Shown in pieces: positions 24,896 to 33,022 of a DNA stretch of 54,703 nt (position 1 is the first letter of the stretch; the number at the start of each line of letters is the position of its first letter). Both the position numbers and the translations under genes were made by a program. This DNA comes from Cytophagia bacterium (GTDB lineage Bacteria > Bacteroidota > Bacteroidia > Cytophagales > Spirosomataceae). The DNA lies in NCBI GenBank assembly GCA_004293645.1, contig REAB01000083.1:1-54703 (forward strand), written 5' to 3'. The notes below the pieces were generated by a model. The model did not search any database. It had not been told where the DNA came from and saw only the letters and a list, made by a program, of their open reading frames with translations.

Positions 24896-25540
24896 ATGAA
24901 TAGAATAGTTGCCGACCTTCGGAAAGATTACACATTGAACGCCTTAGACAGCCAAGATGTTTTGGCAAGTCCCTTCGCCCAGTTTGGGGTTTGGTTTGAG
25001 GAGGCGCTGGTGTCGGGTATTTTAGAGCCTAATGCCATGATTCTGAGTACCATTACGACCCATCAACGCCCCAACGCACGGGTGGTGCTGCTCAAAGGAT
25101 TTGACGAAACTGGGTTTGTTTTTTATACCAATTATGAAAGCCAAAAAGCGGCTGACATAGCGGCTCATTCGGTAGCGGCTTTGACTTTTTGGTGGGACAA
25201 ACTCGAACGCCAAGTGAGAATAGAAGGCATGATAAAAAAAGTGAGCGAAGCAGAATCAAACGCTTATTTTGCGGTGCGTCCGCGCGGAAGTCAGATTGGG
25301 GCGTGGGTTTCGGCCCAAAGTAGCGTCATTGCCAACCGCGACTTGCTCTACCAAAAACAAGCAGAATTAGAAGCACAGTTTGAAGGACAAACCATCGAAC
25401 GGCCACCTCACTGGGGCGGCTATCGGGTAGAACCCGACTCGATTGAGTTTTGGCAAGGCCAAAGCAGCCGCCTCCACGACCGCCTGCGCTACCGACTCGA
25501 TGCCCAAAACAACTGGCTTATTGAGCGCCTTAGTCCTTGA
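24896..25540 (+). CDS. pdxH: Pyridoxamine 5'-phosphate oxidase PdxH
   Basis: PdxH is an FMN enzyme that oxidises pyridoxine or pyridoxamine 5'-phosphate to pyridoxal 5'-phosphate. At 214 aa it is family length. Motifs are RPNARVVLLKGFDETGFVFY with YTNYESQKA, LTFWWDKLERQVRIEG, and the FMN/substrate region VRPRGSQIGAWVSAQSS. The C-terminal PDSIEFWQGQSSRLHDRLRY completes the match. It opens a + strand series with the MerR, cysteine desulfurase and acyltransferase genes. PdxH supplies the cofactor that the desulfurase uses, a functional link that may be coincidental. Confidence 0.96.
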   Translation: MNRIVADLRKDYTLNALDSQDVLASPFAQFGVWFEEALVSGILEPNAMILSTITTHQRPNARVVLLKGFDETGFVFYTNYESQKAADIAAHSVAALTFWWDKLERQVRIEGMIKKVSEAESNAYFAVRPRGSQIGAWVSAQSSVIANRDLLYQKQAELEAQFEGQTIERPPHWGGYRVEPDSIEFWQGQSSRLHDRLRYRLDAQNNWLIERLSP

Positions 25541-25612
25541 AATGGGTCAGTAGGCATTGGTCAGTGGTCATTGGGTAACGAAACTACGCTCATCATCTAT
25601 TATCTATTACCC

Positions 25613-25933
25613 ATGTTACCAGAAAAGTTATATTACGAAATCAACGAGTTGGTTGCTCATTTTGGATTGGAAGCCTCCACGTTGCGCTACTGGGAAAAAG
25701 AATTTCCGATGCTCAAACCTGCCAAACGCAGCGGCGACCGCATTTATACGCCCGACGATGTGGCGTTGCTAACAGATATTATTGATTTGGTAAAAAACAA
25801 AAAATATACCCTCAAAGGGGCGCGGGTGCACCTCGAAACCCAGCACAGCCGACAGATTAAAATAAACCGTAGCCTGAGGCAGTTGGAAGAAATAAAAAAC
25901 TATTTAACGCAACTGCGTGAACTGGTCGAGTAG
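25613..25933 (+). CDS. MerR-family transcriptional regulator
   Basis: A short (106 aa) MerR-type protein. The winged helix-turn-helix appears as YYEINELVAHFGLEASTLRY, then WEKEFPML, KRSGDRIYTPDDVALLTDII and KYTLKGARVHLE. A coiled-coil dimerisation helix follows (RSLRQLEEIKNYLTQLRELV). There is no effector-binding cysteine cluster, so it is not a classical metal sensor. I chose the ATG at 25613; the 14 upstream in-frame codons come from the repeat-rich spacer. It lies 72 bp after pdxH and 22 bp before the cysteine desulfurase. Proteins of this short type are widespread in Bacteroidota; targets are unknown. Confidence 0.88.
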   Translation: MLPEKLYYEINELVAHFGLEASTLRYWEKEFPMLKPAKRSGDRIYTPDDVALLTDIIDLVKNKKYTLKGARVHLETQHSRQIKINRSLRQLEEIKNYLTQLRELVE

Positions 25934-25955
25934 CATTTTCAAAACCCAATATGCC

Positions 25956-27131
25956 ATGCGTTTGCCCATTTATTTAGATTACAACGCCACCACGCCCGTT
26001 GATAAACGGGTGCTGGAAGCCATGCTGCCGTGGTTTAGTGAGCAGTTTGGCAACGCCGCCAGTCGCACGCACCTGTACGGCTGGACTGCCGAAGAAGCCG
26101 TTGCCAAAGCCCGCAAGCAAGTGGCCAGTTTGATTCATTGTCAATCAAAAGAAATTGTATTTACGAGCGGCGCTACCGAGTCTAACAACTTGGCTATCAA
26201 AGGGTTATTTGAGAAATATTACCCGCAAAAAAAACACATTGTTACGGTTCAGACGGAGCATACGGCCACGCTTGATGCGTGCCAACATTTGGAAAAATGG
26301 GGTGCAGCAGTTACGTATTTGCTTCCCCAGCCCGACGGCATTGTGTCGGCCCAGCAAGTAGCCGACGCGCTGCGCCCCGATACGCTGTTGGTATCGGTAA
26401 TGCTGGCCAACAACGAAATTGGTGTGTTGCTACCGCTCCAACAAATAGCCAGATTGGCGCACCAAAAGGGCGTTTTTGTGCATACCGATGCCACCCAAGC
26501 CGTTGGAAAGATAGCCGTTGATGTGGCTGAGTTAGACGTTGATTTGCTGAGTTTTTCGGCGCACAAAATGTACGGACCCAAAGGTGTTGGGGCATTGTAC
26601 GTGCGGGCGGGCGTGGGCATGATGCCTCAAATGGACGGCGGTGGCCACGAGCGCGGTCGTCGCTCTGGTACGCTCAATGTGCCTGGTATTGTGGGCTTGG
26701 GCGAGGCTTGTGCCGTGGCACAACGCGAACTACAAACCGAATATAAAAACTTAGAAAGCCTTCGCAATTACTTAGAAAACAGCATTTTAGCTCAAATTGC
26801 TGAGACTTTTGTAAACGGTAATCAGAACGTACGACTGCCGCACGTTACCAATATTTGTTTTGAGGGTTTAGACGGCGAAAACCTGCTTTTGGGCCTCAAA
26901 GACTTAGCCGTTTCTACGGGTTCGGCTTGTACGTCGGCATCGGTGTTGCCTTCGCACGTTTTGAAAGCCCTCCAACTTTCTGATGCCCAAGCCCACGCTT
27001 CTTTGCGTTTTAGTTTGGGGCGGTTTACAACGCTGTCAGAAATTGAATATGCCATTTCGCACTTGTTGGAAGTGGTAGAAAAAACCAAAAATAACCAAGT
27101 AGGATACGTTCCTAACGACTTTTTACAATAG
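25956..27131 (+). CDS. Cysteine desulfurase, IscS/NifS type
   Basis: This PLP enzyme takes sulfur from cysteine for iron-sulfur clusters and thiolated tRNA. It is 391 aa. Key features are IYLDYNATTPVDKRVLEAML, FTSGATESNNLAIKG and HIVTVQTEHTATLDAC. The PLP lysine lies in DLLSFSAHKMYGPKGVGALY, and the catalytic Cys loop is STGSACTSASVLPSHVLKAL. The loop marks it as group I (IscS-like) rather than SufS. I chose the ATG at 25956 because IYLDYNATTPV is the normal N-terminus. No iscU or iscA is adjacent. Confidence 0.94.
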   Translation: MRLPIYLDYNATTPVDKRVLEAMLPWFSEQFGNAASRTHLYGWTAEEAVAKARKQVASLIHCQSKEIVFTSGATESNNLAIKGLFEKYYPQKKHIVTVQTEHTATLDACQHLEKWGAAVTYLLPQPDGIVSAQQVADALRPDTLLVSVMLANNEIGVLLPLQQIARLAHQKGVFVHTDATQAVGKIAVDVAELDVDLLSFSAHKMYGPKGVGALYVRAGVGMMPQMDGGGHERGRRSGTLNVPGIVGLGEACAVAQRELQTEYKNLESLRNYLENSILAQIAETFVNGNQNVRLPHVTNICFEGLDGENLLLGLKDLAVSTGSACTSASVLPSHVLKALQLSDAQAHASLRFSLGRFTTLSEIEYAISHLLEVVEKTKNNQVGYVPNDFLQ

Positions 27132-27153
27132 CTCACTAATTTACAAACTACCG

Positions 27154-27972
27154 TTGATTTATCGTTTCGCTCGCGCATTGTGCCGTTTGGCTTTCCCTTT
27201 TTTTATCAACAAACGATTGGTAGAAGGCTTGCAAAATATCCCTGACGACCGCCCTATTTTGTTGGCGACAAACCATCCCAACTCATTTTTTGATGCTGTT
27301 TTGATTGGTGTTCACCTCCAACGGCCCATTTATACCCTCACCCGCGCCGATGTTTTTCGGAAACCCATGGTGGCCAAAATGCTTCGAGGTATTAAGCTCA
27401 TTCCCGTTTTTAGGGCCTCAGAAGGTGGGCGCGAATACCTCAATAACAACGACCAAACCTTTGCGGAGTGCATGGCGGTTTTTCAACAAAACGGCATTGT
27501 GGTCATATTTGCCGAAGGTATTTGTTTGAATCAAACGGAGTTGCTGCCCCTCAAAAAAGGTGTAGTAAGGTTGGCGCAGCAAGCATGGGAAAACCCAAAA
27601 ATTGGCGACAGACTATTGGTAGTACCTGGGGGACTGTGGTACAGTTCGTTTACTAAATCGAAAAAGAATGCGGCTTTGCGCATTGGCAAACCCATCGAAA
27701 AAAGCGAATCGGCGGTGCAAAATTTGATGCAACGCCTTACAGATGAGCTTATTGTTCTTACTGCTGCTCCCGCGCTTGGCTCAGGCAGCCGTTGGATTTT
27801 CAGGCTGGGGCAAATCGTCAATTTTCCAGTTGATGCGCTGTGTCAATATTACGCCCGAAAATTCACCGCCAAAACCGTTTTTTATGACTCCGTACGGTTT
27901 GGTTTTTTGATGGTAACCTTGCCTATTTATTGGATTTTGTTGCTGTTTTTGGCTATGTATTGCTGCTTGTAG
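27154..27972 (+). CDS. PlsC-type glycerolphosphate acyltransferase
   Basis: A 272-aa membrane-associated acyltransferase. The catalytic histidine motif is ATNHPNSFFDAVL, in the H-x5-D form; many Bacteroidota members show the same spacing in place of HX4D. It is followed by GIKLIPVFR and VIFAEGICLNQTELLPLKKG, the third PlsC motif (EG). The C-terminus has a hydrophobic helix (FGFLMVTLPIYWILLLFLAM). It probably acylates lysophosphatidate or a related acceptor. No ATG fits; TTG 27154 (MIYRFARALCRL) is the best start I can see, 23 nt after the desulfurase stop. Confidence 0.8.
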   Translation: MIYRFARALCRLAFPFFINKRLVEGLQNIPDDRPILLATNHPNSFFDAVLIGVHLQRPIYTLTRADVFRKPMVAKMLRGIKLIPVFRASEGGREYLNNNDQTFAECMAVFQQNGIVVIFAEGICLNQTELLPLKKGVVRLAQQAWENPKIGDRLLVVPGGLWYSSFTKSKKNAALRIGKPIEKSESAVQNLMQRLTDELIVLTAAPALGSGSRWIFRLGQIVNFPVDALCQYYARKFTAKTVFYDSVRFGFLMVTLPIYWILLLFLAMYCCL

Positions 27973-27981
27973 CTCAGATTT

Positions 27982-28503
27982 TCAGCCCATCTGCACTTTT
28001 TCCTGCATATTTTTCAAGTACCAGTTCCAAGCACCGTAAGCTACGCAACTGCTTCCCAAAAACCACAACAGCATCAAAGGACTACTGAACGACCACTGCT
28101 TGGCTATCAAGCCGCCCGAAAGCGCAATGAGCATCAAAAACAGGCCAATACCCATAAACAAGGCCGTTCGGAGGGTATTTTGGTACGACTGCCGCAAGTC
28201 GTAGGCTCCGTAGGCTTTGTTTCTAAACTCAAACACAATGTCGTCGAGGGTGGCTTCTTGGAGCTGCGTTTCGGTCATGGCCAGTTCGTGCTGGTAGTTT
28301 TGACGCAGGTATTGAATGGCCTTGACGTTGGCTTCTTCCGAAATTTTTTCGAGGGCCAGTTCAAAATTATAGCCTTTCCAAAGGTAGATTTCCACTTCGC
28401 AGGCCAGGTGGTCGAGCAGTTCGCCCATCAGCGCGTCGTTAGAGCCATTGCCAATCAAGTGGCTGTGGAGGGTGGCAAGTTGTTGCGGTGTTAGCTTTTT
28501 CAT
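27982..28503 (-). CDS. HAAS-like membrane protein, partner of the adjacent PadR regulator
   Basis: The protein is 173 aa. The N-terminal half (LMGELLDHLACEVEIYLWKG, then ALEKI) resembles the HAAS helical domain found in proteins encoded beside PadR regulators. The central segment LDDIVFEFRNKAYGAYDLRQ looks like the N-terminal cytoplasmic motif of Bacteroidota TonB proteins. Two transmembrane helices follow (ALFMGIGLFLMLIALSGGLI and LMLLWFLGSSCVAYGAWNWYL). It lies 52 bp downstream of padR on the same strand and probably works with it. Its molecular function is not known. Confidence 0.65.
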   Translation of the reverse strand: MKKLTPQQLATLHSHLIGNGSNDALMGELLDHLACEVEIYLWKGYNFELALEKISEEANVKAIQYLRQNYQHELAMTETQLQEATLDDIVFEFRNKAYGAYDLRQSYQNTLRTALFMGIGLFLMLIALSGGLIAKQWSFSSPLMLLWFLGSSCVAYGAWNWYLKNMQEKVQMG

Positions 28504-28555
28504 GTTTTGTCAGATGGATAAATGAACAAAAATAAATGTGCCGATTGAACCGAAT

Positions 28556-28912
28556 TTACGCCATAGAAAGTCCCTGTGATGGTACTGGCGCAAGCAAAAT
28601 TCTCATTGCTTCCACAAAACGCTCAAACTCCGAGGCTTTTTGGTAGGCGGTTTCGGTGCCAATGGGCGTGAGCGAGTAGTATTTTCGCAAACGCCCATCG
28701 GCCTCTTCCGACTGCGTAACCAGCAGCCCTTCTTGCTCCAGCTTGTGCAACACAGGATACAACGCCCCAAAGGTGAGGGTTATTTCGCCGTTGGTACGTT
28801 CTTTTACATCTTGCGTAATTTCGTAGCCGTACATTCGACCGCGCTCGTGCAATAGTTTCAAAACGATGGTTTTGAGCGTACCGCGTAAAAATTCATTGCT
28901 ACTTGATTCCAT
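28556..28912 (-). CDS. PadR-family transcriptional regulator
   Basis: A 118-aa winged helix-turn-helix protein of the short PadR type. It shows LKTIVLKLLHERGRMYGYEI, then TFGALYPVLHKLEQEGLL and GRLRKYYSLTPIG, the full PadR core. A short C-terminal helix (EFERFVEAMRILL) serves dimerisation. PadR proteins usually repress their own operon; a candidate operator sits 30 bp upstream of the start. The next gene downstream encodes a HAAS-like membrane protein, a known pairing. Confidence 0.93.
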   Translation of the reverse strand: MESSSNEFLRGTLKTIVLKLLHERGRMYGYEITQDVKERTNGEITLTFGALYPVLHKLEQEGLLVTQSEEADGRLRKYYSLTPIGTETAYQKASEFERFVEAMRILLAPVPSQGLSMA

Positions 28913-28942
28913 GATGGTATATTTGGTTTTGCAAGAACAAAT

Positions 28943-28961
28943 ATATAAGTTTTTGTTATAT
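28943..28961. promoter_or_regulatory. Candidate PadR operator
   Basis: ATATAA (28943-28948) and TTATAT (28956-28961) form a 6-bp inverted repeat around a 7-nt spacer, 30 bp upstream of the padR start codon. Position and symmetry suggest an autoregulatory site, but AT-rich inverted repeats arise easily by chance. Confidence 0.35.
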
Positions 28962-28987
28962 TAAAAAACAATTTTATCAAAAAAATA

Positions 28988-29554
28988 TTACTCGTCCTCA
29001 TTCATACTCGAAAACGAGTAGAGTGTGGTGTCTAATTTGAAAGTACCGTTGTTAAATTCTTTGATAAAACCCGCAATGACTTCGTCGGACAGGGGGGCTA
29101 TGTTGAGGGCAACGTCCAAGCCCACGCCGTATTCAAAAGTAGGGTCTATTTCGAGGTATTCTTTCACTTTTACTTCCTCATCTTCTTCGTAAGCATCCAT
29201 GAGCTCAGCGAGCATTTCTTCGGCTTCTTCTTCTATTTCGGGTTTGATGGCGTAGTTTGGCTCGCGTTCGTCAATGGCTTTGTATTCAGGAAATTGCTTT
29301 TGCACTTGCTCCACGGCTTTTTCATAAACTACGCTGCTGTGGTGCAAGCGCAACGAATAAATGACGGCATCGTAAATAACGGGTTCTCCTTTGTATTTAC
29401 CCACAAACTGGACGTGTTTCAATTCGTCGTTTTCTACTTCTTCTTCGCCCTCTTCGTCGCCGCAATAAACAAACGACGCGCCCGTTTCTTTGCACTCTTG
29501 TCGGAGCATTTCAATCTCTTCGGGGTTGTAGCCTTCGTTTTTGTAAGTAGCCAT
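28988..29554 (-). CDS. Acidic cytoplasmic protein of unknown function
   Basis: A 188-aa protein with no signal peptide or membrane helix. I do not recognise a family. It is strongly acidic, with clusters GDEEGEEEVENDE (about 33-45) and EIEEEAEEMLAELMDAYEED, then EEVKVKE (about 107-135). The central HVQFVGKYKGEPVIYDAVIY and LRLHHSSVVYEKAVEQVQKQ are less charged and may form the folded core. The start ATG at 29554 follows an AT-rich spacer. It is a solitary gene on the minus strand between padR and the DUF456 gene. Confidence 0.75.
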   Translation of the reverse strand: MATYKNEGYNPEEIEMLRQECKETGASFVYCGDEEGEEEVENDELKHVQFVGKYKGEPVIYDAVIYSLRLHHSSVVYEKAVEQVQKQFPEYKAIDEREPNYAIKPEIEEEAEEMLAELMDAYEEDEEVKVKEYLEIDPTFEYGVGLDVALNIAPLSDEVIAGFIKEFNNGTFKLDTTLYSFSSMNEDE

Positions 29555-29613
29555 GATAATTTTAAGAATTTAAAAGTTAGGGATTTGTTCTTTTTGCGTG
29601 GTGCAAAGGTAGT

Positions 29614-30087
29614 TTAAAATAACGCTACTGCCGCGTAGCCAATCATCACTACGCACAAAATAACTTTCATGACGATGCCGCCCAAAAACCCCAAAAATGA
29701 CCCAAATGCGGCTTTTAGTGCTTTATCGGCGGGCATTTTGCCAATTATTTCGCCCACGAAAGCCCCCAAAAATGCGCCTAAAAAAATACCCAAAGCAGGA
29801 ATAATCAAGAAACCTACCAACAGCCCCAACGTAGAACCCCAAGTGCCGTAATTGGTGCCGCCAAATTTTTTAATGCCCCAAATCGGGACGTAATAATCCA
29901 AAACCGTAATTACCACCGTAATAAATCCCAAAGTATAGAGTGTTGCAGAAGTAAATTGGGCGTATTTGCTAAAATGCAAACACAACAGCCCCACAAAGCT
30001 CAAAGGTGGTCCAGGAAGTGGCAGCACTGCCCCCGCCAAGCCCGCAACTAAGGCCACAATGCCCAGTATCAAAAGTAGAATATCCAT
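29614..30087 (-). CDS. DUF456-family membrane protein
   Basis: At 157 aa it is almost wholly hydrophobic, with four to five transmembrane helices. The pattern VALVAGLAGAVLPLPGPPLS, then FVGLLC near the N-terminus, LDYYVPIWGIKKFGGTNYGT in the middle, and glycine-rich helices GLLVGFLIIPALGIFLGAFL and KAAFGSFLGFLGGI at the end, is that of DUF456. Function is unknown. It is a single gene with no informative neighbours. Confidence 0.88.
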   Translation of the reverse strand: MDILLLILGIVALVAGLAGAVLPLPGPPLSFVGLLCLHFSKYAQFTSATLYTLGFITVVITVLDYYVPIWGIKKFGGTNYGTWGSTLGLLVGFLIIPALGIFLGAFLGAFVGEIIGKMPADKALKAAFGSFLGFLGGIVMKVILCVVMIGYAAVALF

Positions 30088-30099
30088 CAGATGAGGTAA

Positions 30100-30152
30100 A
30101 TTATTGAATTTTATCAGTTCGCCATCGTTTCATTCGTCCCGCGAAAACTTAA
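30100..30152 (-). pseudogene. Decayed fragment of a Uma2/DUF820 gene
   Basis: On the minus strand the sequence reads FKFSRDE, stop, NDGELIKFN. This matches LKYEWNDGELIKFN of the intact Uma2 gene 650 bp away, with TGG changed to TGA. About 20 nt (GATGGCGAACTGATAAAATT) are identical. The rest of the 30088-30331 gap holds GACTATTGACCGTGGA-type direct repeats (about 30279-30322) and AT-rich sequence. Confidence 0.5.
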
Positions 30153-30331
30153 ACCCCAGTACAATTTGGCTACAAAAAAAATATTGGTTCATTGGCGTTC
30201 GGTTTAAGTAATTTGGTATAAATAAACGACGTTTCAATTTTGTATAAAACTTTGATAATAAGCACTTTGCGATTCTATTGACTATCGACTATTGACCGTG
30301 GAGACTATTGACCGTGGACTACTTAAAAGGC

Positions 30332-30895
30332 TCAAAATGGAGTATCCAAAAGTGCATTGACGCTCAACTCAAAATCGGATAGGACGGGTGCGGCAGAGCA
30401 AATGTCGTTTTCGAGGCAGATTTTTACGTTTTGGCGAGAAGTATAGACATAAACCACTTTTTCTTCGGGTATGATGTTCCAAACCACTTTTACGCCCGCT
30501 TTGAAGTATTCGGCAATTTTCTTTTCTACTTGATTAATTTGGTCATTGTTAGAAATAATCTCAATCACAAATTCAGGAATTACATCATCGCCGTTGCGTG
30601 TTGCGGCTATTTGTTGTTTCGTAAAATAAGCTACGTCGGGGCGGCGCATCTGAATTCCGTTCAACATTACGTCTTGCTCGGCCACCAAAGTTCCTGTTTT
30701 CTGGTATCCTTTTTCCAAAAACAAATCAAGAAGAAAGTCGTAGATGTAAAGTTGTTCTTTTTTCATACCATTAAATTTTATCAGTTCGCCATCGTTCCAT
30801 TCATATTTAAGGCCGTCATTTGGTTCCCAAGCCAAAAACTCCTCCAAGGTACGAGGCAACTGTGCGGCAACGGCGGTGGGTGAGGTCTGTGTCAT
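30332..30895 (-). CDS. Uma2-family (DUF820) putative endonuclease
   Basis: A 187-aa protein with the restriction-endonuclease-like fold of the Uma2/DUF820 family. Visible are LEEFLAWEPNDGLKYEWNDG, then MRRPDVAYFTKQ, FVIEIISNNDQINQVEKKIA and EYFKAGVKVVWNIIPEEKVV. The acidic residues in RPDVAY and FVIEIIS match the PD-(D/E)xK-like core. No nuclease activity or role is established for most members. Related genes are multicopy and mobile-like in Bacteroidota and cyanobacteria, which fits the decayed fragment next door. The start ATG is at 30895. Confidence 0.85.
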   Translation of the reverse strand: MTQTSPTAVAAQLPRTLEEFLAWEPNDGLKYEWNDGELIKFNGMKKEQLYIYDFLLDLFLEKGYQKTGTLVAEQDVMLNGIQMRRPDVAYFTKQQIAATRNGDDVIPEFVIEIISNNDQINQVEKKIAEYFKAGVKVVWNIIPEEKVVYVYTSRQNVKICLENDICSAAPVLSDFELSVNALLDTPF

Positions 30896-30946
30896 GATTG
30901 TTCTGTTTTTTTTACAAATATAATCAAACGAGTTGGAGGAAAAACA

Positions 30947-32086
30947 CTAATACTCTTCTAACGTTTTGCCGTGGGTTTGTTTCATTACAAATGTGAGCAG
31001 CGGCGGGGCGGTTTTAAAAAAAGACAAGGCCAATTCGGAGAGCCATTTGCGGCCAAAAAGTCGCTGCACGTTGCGCCCCACCCACAGCCGCGCCCCAAAC
31101 TGCCACCGCCAAGCCTGGCTATATTGCGCTTCGAGTTCAACGCGCGACAAGTGCCCTTTTAAAAATTGATGCGTCAGTTGGGCAGCTATTTTACCACCGT
31201 GAATGGCCATGGCCATGCCGTTGCCGCAGAGCGGGGCAATGAGTCCAGCGGCATCGCCAATCATCAACATATGGTTTTCGACGGCGGTTTTGGGCGCAAA
31301 CGAAAACTCGTTGATGACTTCTGGGCGCTCGTACAAAAACTCAGATTGGGTAAAAATACGCTTCAAATGCGGGTTTTGGTGCAGCACGGCGCGCTCCATT
31401 TCAGCAATGTTGCCGTGTTGGCGCAGGTTGTTGCGGGTGGTGAGGTAGCAAAGGCAATATTTATCAGCTTCGATGGCCGAAATACCGCAGTAGCCGTCCT
31501 CAAAGTTGTGGAGTGCAATCAAGTCGGTTGGGAAGTCGGCGGTTCTGATGTGGTATTTTACGCCCACGTACGGCGATTTTTGGCGCGTAAAATCGCGGTT
31601 GAGCGTTTTGTCTATTTTGGCCGCTTTGCCGTACGCACCCAGCACCATTTTAGCGGTTATTTTTGAAAAATCGGGGGTTGCCAATTCAAAAAAACCAGTT
31701 TCGTTTTGCGGTATAAACTGCACATCTTCCACGTTCTGGTTGAGCAAAAACTGCACGCCCGCCTGTTGCGCCAATTGGTACAACTCGAAGTCTAACACGT
31801 ACCTACTGATGCCAAAACCACCCAAATCTAAGTTGGTTTGAAGTGTCCGACCGCTGGGCGAAGTAAACGCAAAGCGGGTGATGTTTTTAACGCCAAGTTG
31901 GACCAAATCAAGCCCCAAATGTTGCAAATAAGGCCGCACTTCGTTGGAAATATACTCGCCACACACGCGGTGAAAAGGATAGCTCTTGCGCTCTATCAGC
32001 ACCACCGTCCAGCCCTGGCGTGCCAGCTCGATGCTACTCACCAAACCCGCCAAACCGCCCCCCACAATTGCTACGTCGTATATCAT
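30947..32086 (-). CDS. FAD-dependent oxidoreductase, geranylgeranyl-reductase-like
   Basis: A 379-aa flavoprotein. The Rossmann FAD motif MIYDVAIVGGGLAGLVSSIE opens it. Then come RVCGEYISNEVRPYLQHLGL (the PxxYxWxFP-free CGE motif of the group) and FLLNQNVEDVQF. The second FAD motif, MLMIGDAAGLIAPLCGNGMA, is followed by MAIHGGKIAAQL. This is the plan of geranylgeranyl reductases and related electron-transfer flavoproteins; the substrate is unknown. I chose the ATG at 32086. The longer frame to 32242 only translates repeat sequence (TTQNPTTQNSK). Confidence 0.86.
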   Translation of the reverse strand: MIYDVAIVGGGLAGLVSSIELARQGWTVVLIERKSYPFHRVCGEYISNEVRPYLQHLGLDLVQLGVKNITRFAFTSPSGRTLQTNLDLGGFGISRYVLDFELYQLAQQAGVQFLLNQNVEDVQFIPQNETGFFELATPDFSKITAKMVLGAYGKAAKIDKTLNRDFTRQKSPYVGVKYHIRTADFPTDLIALHNFEDGYCGISAIEADKYCLCYLTTRNNLRQHGNIAEMERAVLHQNPHLKRIFTQSEFLYERPEVINEFSFAPKTAVENHMLMIGDAAGLIAPLCGNGMAMAIHGGKIAAQLTHQFLKGHLSRVELEAQYSQAWRWQFGARLWVGRNVQRLFGRKWLSELALSFFKTAPPLLTFVMKQTHGKTLEEY

Positions 32087-32087
32087 T

Positions 32088-32222
32088 TTTGAGTTTTGAG
32101 TTGTTGGGTTTTGAGTTGTTGGGGTTTGAGTTTTGAGTTGTTGGGTTTTTGAGTTTTTGAAATAATTCCCCCATTGCCCAGTGGCTAATGCCCAATTTTG
32201 AGTTGAAATAATCCCCCCATTG
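32088..32222. repeat. Tandem repeats TTGAGTTGTTGGGTTT and CCCCCATTGCCCA
   Basis: About four copies of a TTGAGTTGTTGGG unit (32088-32160) are followed by two copies of an AATAATTCCCCCATTGCCCA-type unit (about 32160-32180 and 32207-32227). All lie upstream of the flavoprotein start. The rest of the gap (32228-32347) holds a GTCGACTATTGACTGTGGAC motif also seen near 30280-30320, and no gene. Confidence 0.75.
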
Positions 32223-32347
32223 CCCACTAAGTAGGTGAACATATTTAATCGACATTTCTGATTTATGTAAAATGCTGATAATGACTATTTTGAATTGCTG
32301 TGGACAGTCGACTATTGACTGTGGACTACTTCACTAATCCCTATTTT

Positions 32348-32866
32348 TCACTGATTCAAAAAGTTTTTCAACTCAGTGGCATCGGCGGGTTTGAGGCGAC
32401 CTGCCAGCACCAGCCGCAACTGACGGCGGCGCAGCGCACTCTGGTACAACTCTTGTTCTTCGGCAGTTTCTACAATTACGGGGGCTACTTCGATGGGTCG
32501 TCCGCTTTGGTCAACGGCCACAAACGTAAAAAACGCCGCGTGGGTTTTGAGCAACTCACCGCCCGCCGAGATATTTTGGGCCGATACTTTGATAGAAACT
32601 TCCATCGAAGAATTGAACGCCCGCGTTACTTTGGCTTCGATGGTAACGATGTCGCCCAGGTGAATGGCCTCGGCAAACGACACGTTATCAACCGAGGCCG
32701 TAACCACAATGCGGCTCGAATGTTTTTGAGCAGCAATGGCCGCGCAAATGTCCATCCAGTGCAACAAACGGCCTCCCATGAGGTTGTTGAGGGTGTTGGT
32801 GTCGTTGGGCAACACCATTTCGGTCATCGTAGTCAGCGACTCTTGGACGTGTTTGGATTTTGGCAT
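32348..32866 (-). CDS. Acyl-CoA thioesterase, hotdog fold
   Basis: A 172-aa hotdog-fold protein of the YciA/BACH type, which hydrolyses acyl-CoA to free acid and CoA. The N-terminal NTLNNLMGGRLLHWMDICAA contains the conserved Asp in the hotdog helix (GGxLLxxMD). It is followed by VTASVDNVSFAEAIHLGDIV and EVSIKVSAQNI. The tail KPADATELKNFLNQ is variable. It is a lone gene divergent from the ABM gene. Substrate chain length is not predictable. Confidence 0.9.
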   Translation of the reverse strand: MPKSKHVQESLTTMTEMVLPNDTNTLNNLMGGRLLHWMDICAAIAAQKHSSRIVVTASVDNVSFAEAIHLGDIVTIEAKVTRAFNSSMEVSIKVSAQNISAGGELLKTHAAFFTFVAVDQSGRPIEVAPVIVETAEEQELYQSALRRRQLRLVLAGRLKPADATELKNFLNQ

Positions 32867-32981
32867 AATTAGTGGGTCTGTAAAGTGCCACGAAGGTAGT
32901 GGTTACGCGCCAGATTTCATTTTTTCAGTCTTTCTATTTACAACAACAAAACGGCATAGGGTGCAATTGCGGCAGATTTCG

Positions 32982-32989
32982 TACCTTTG
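32982..32989 (+). promoter_or_regulatory. Promoter -7 element for the ABM gene
   Basis: TACCTTTG is an exact TAnnTTTG match, 33 nt before the ATG. No convincing -33 TTTG is found. Confidence 0.45.
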
Positions 32990-33022
32990 ACCATCAAACG
33001 CAAGCCCAAAAAGAAATAAAAT

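Noticed and set aside
31166..31666. 166-aa + strand open frame
   Set aside because: It is antisense to the flavoprotein reductase with no recognisable domain, so it is a shadow frame.
32087..32242. Longer start for the flavoprotein reductase
   Set aside because: The added 52 residues are a translation of tandem repeats, and the Rossmann motif begins at the ATG at 32086.
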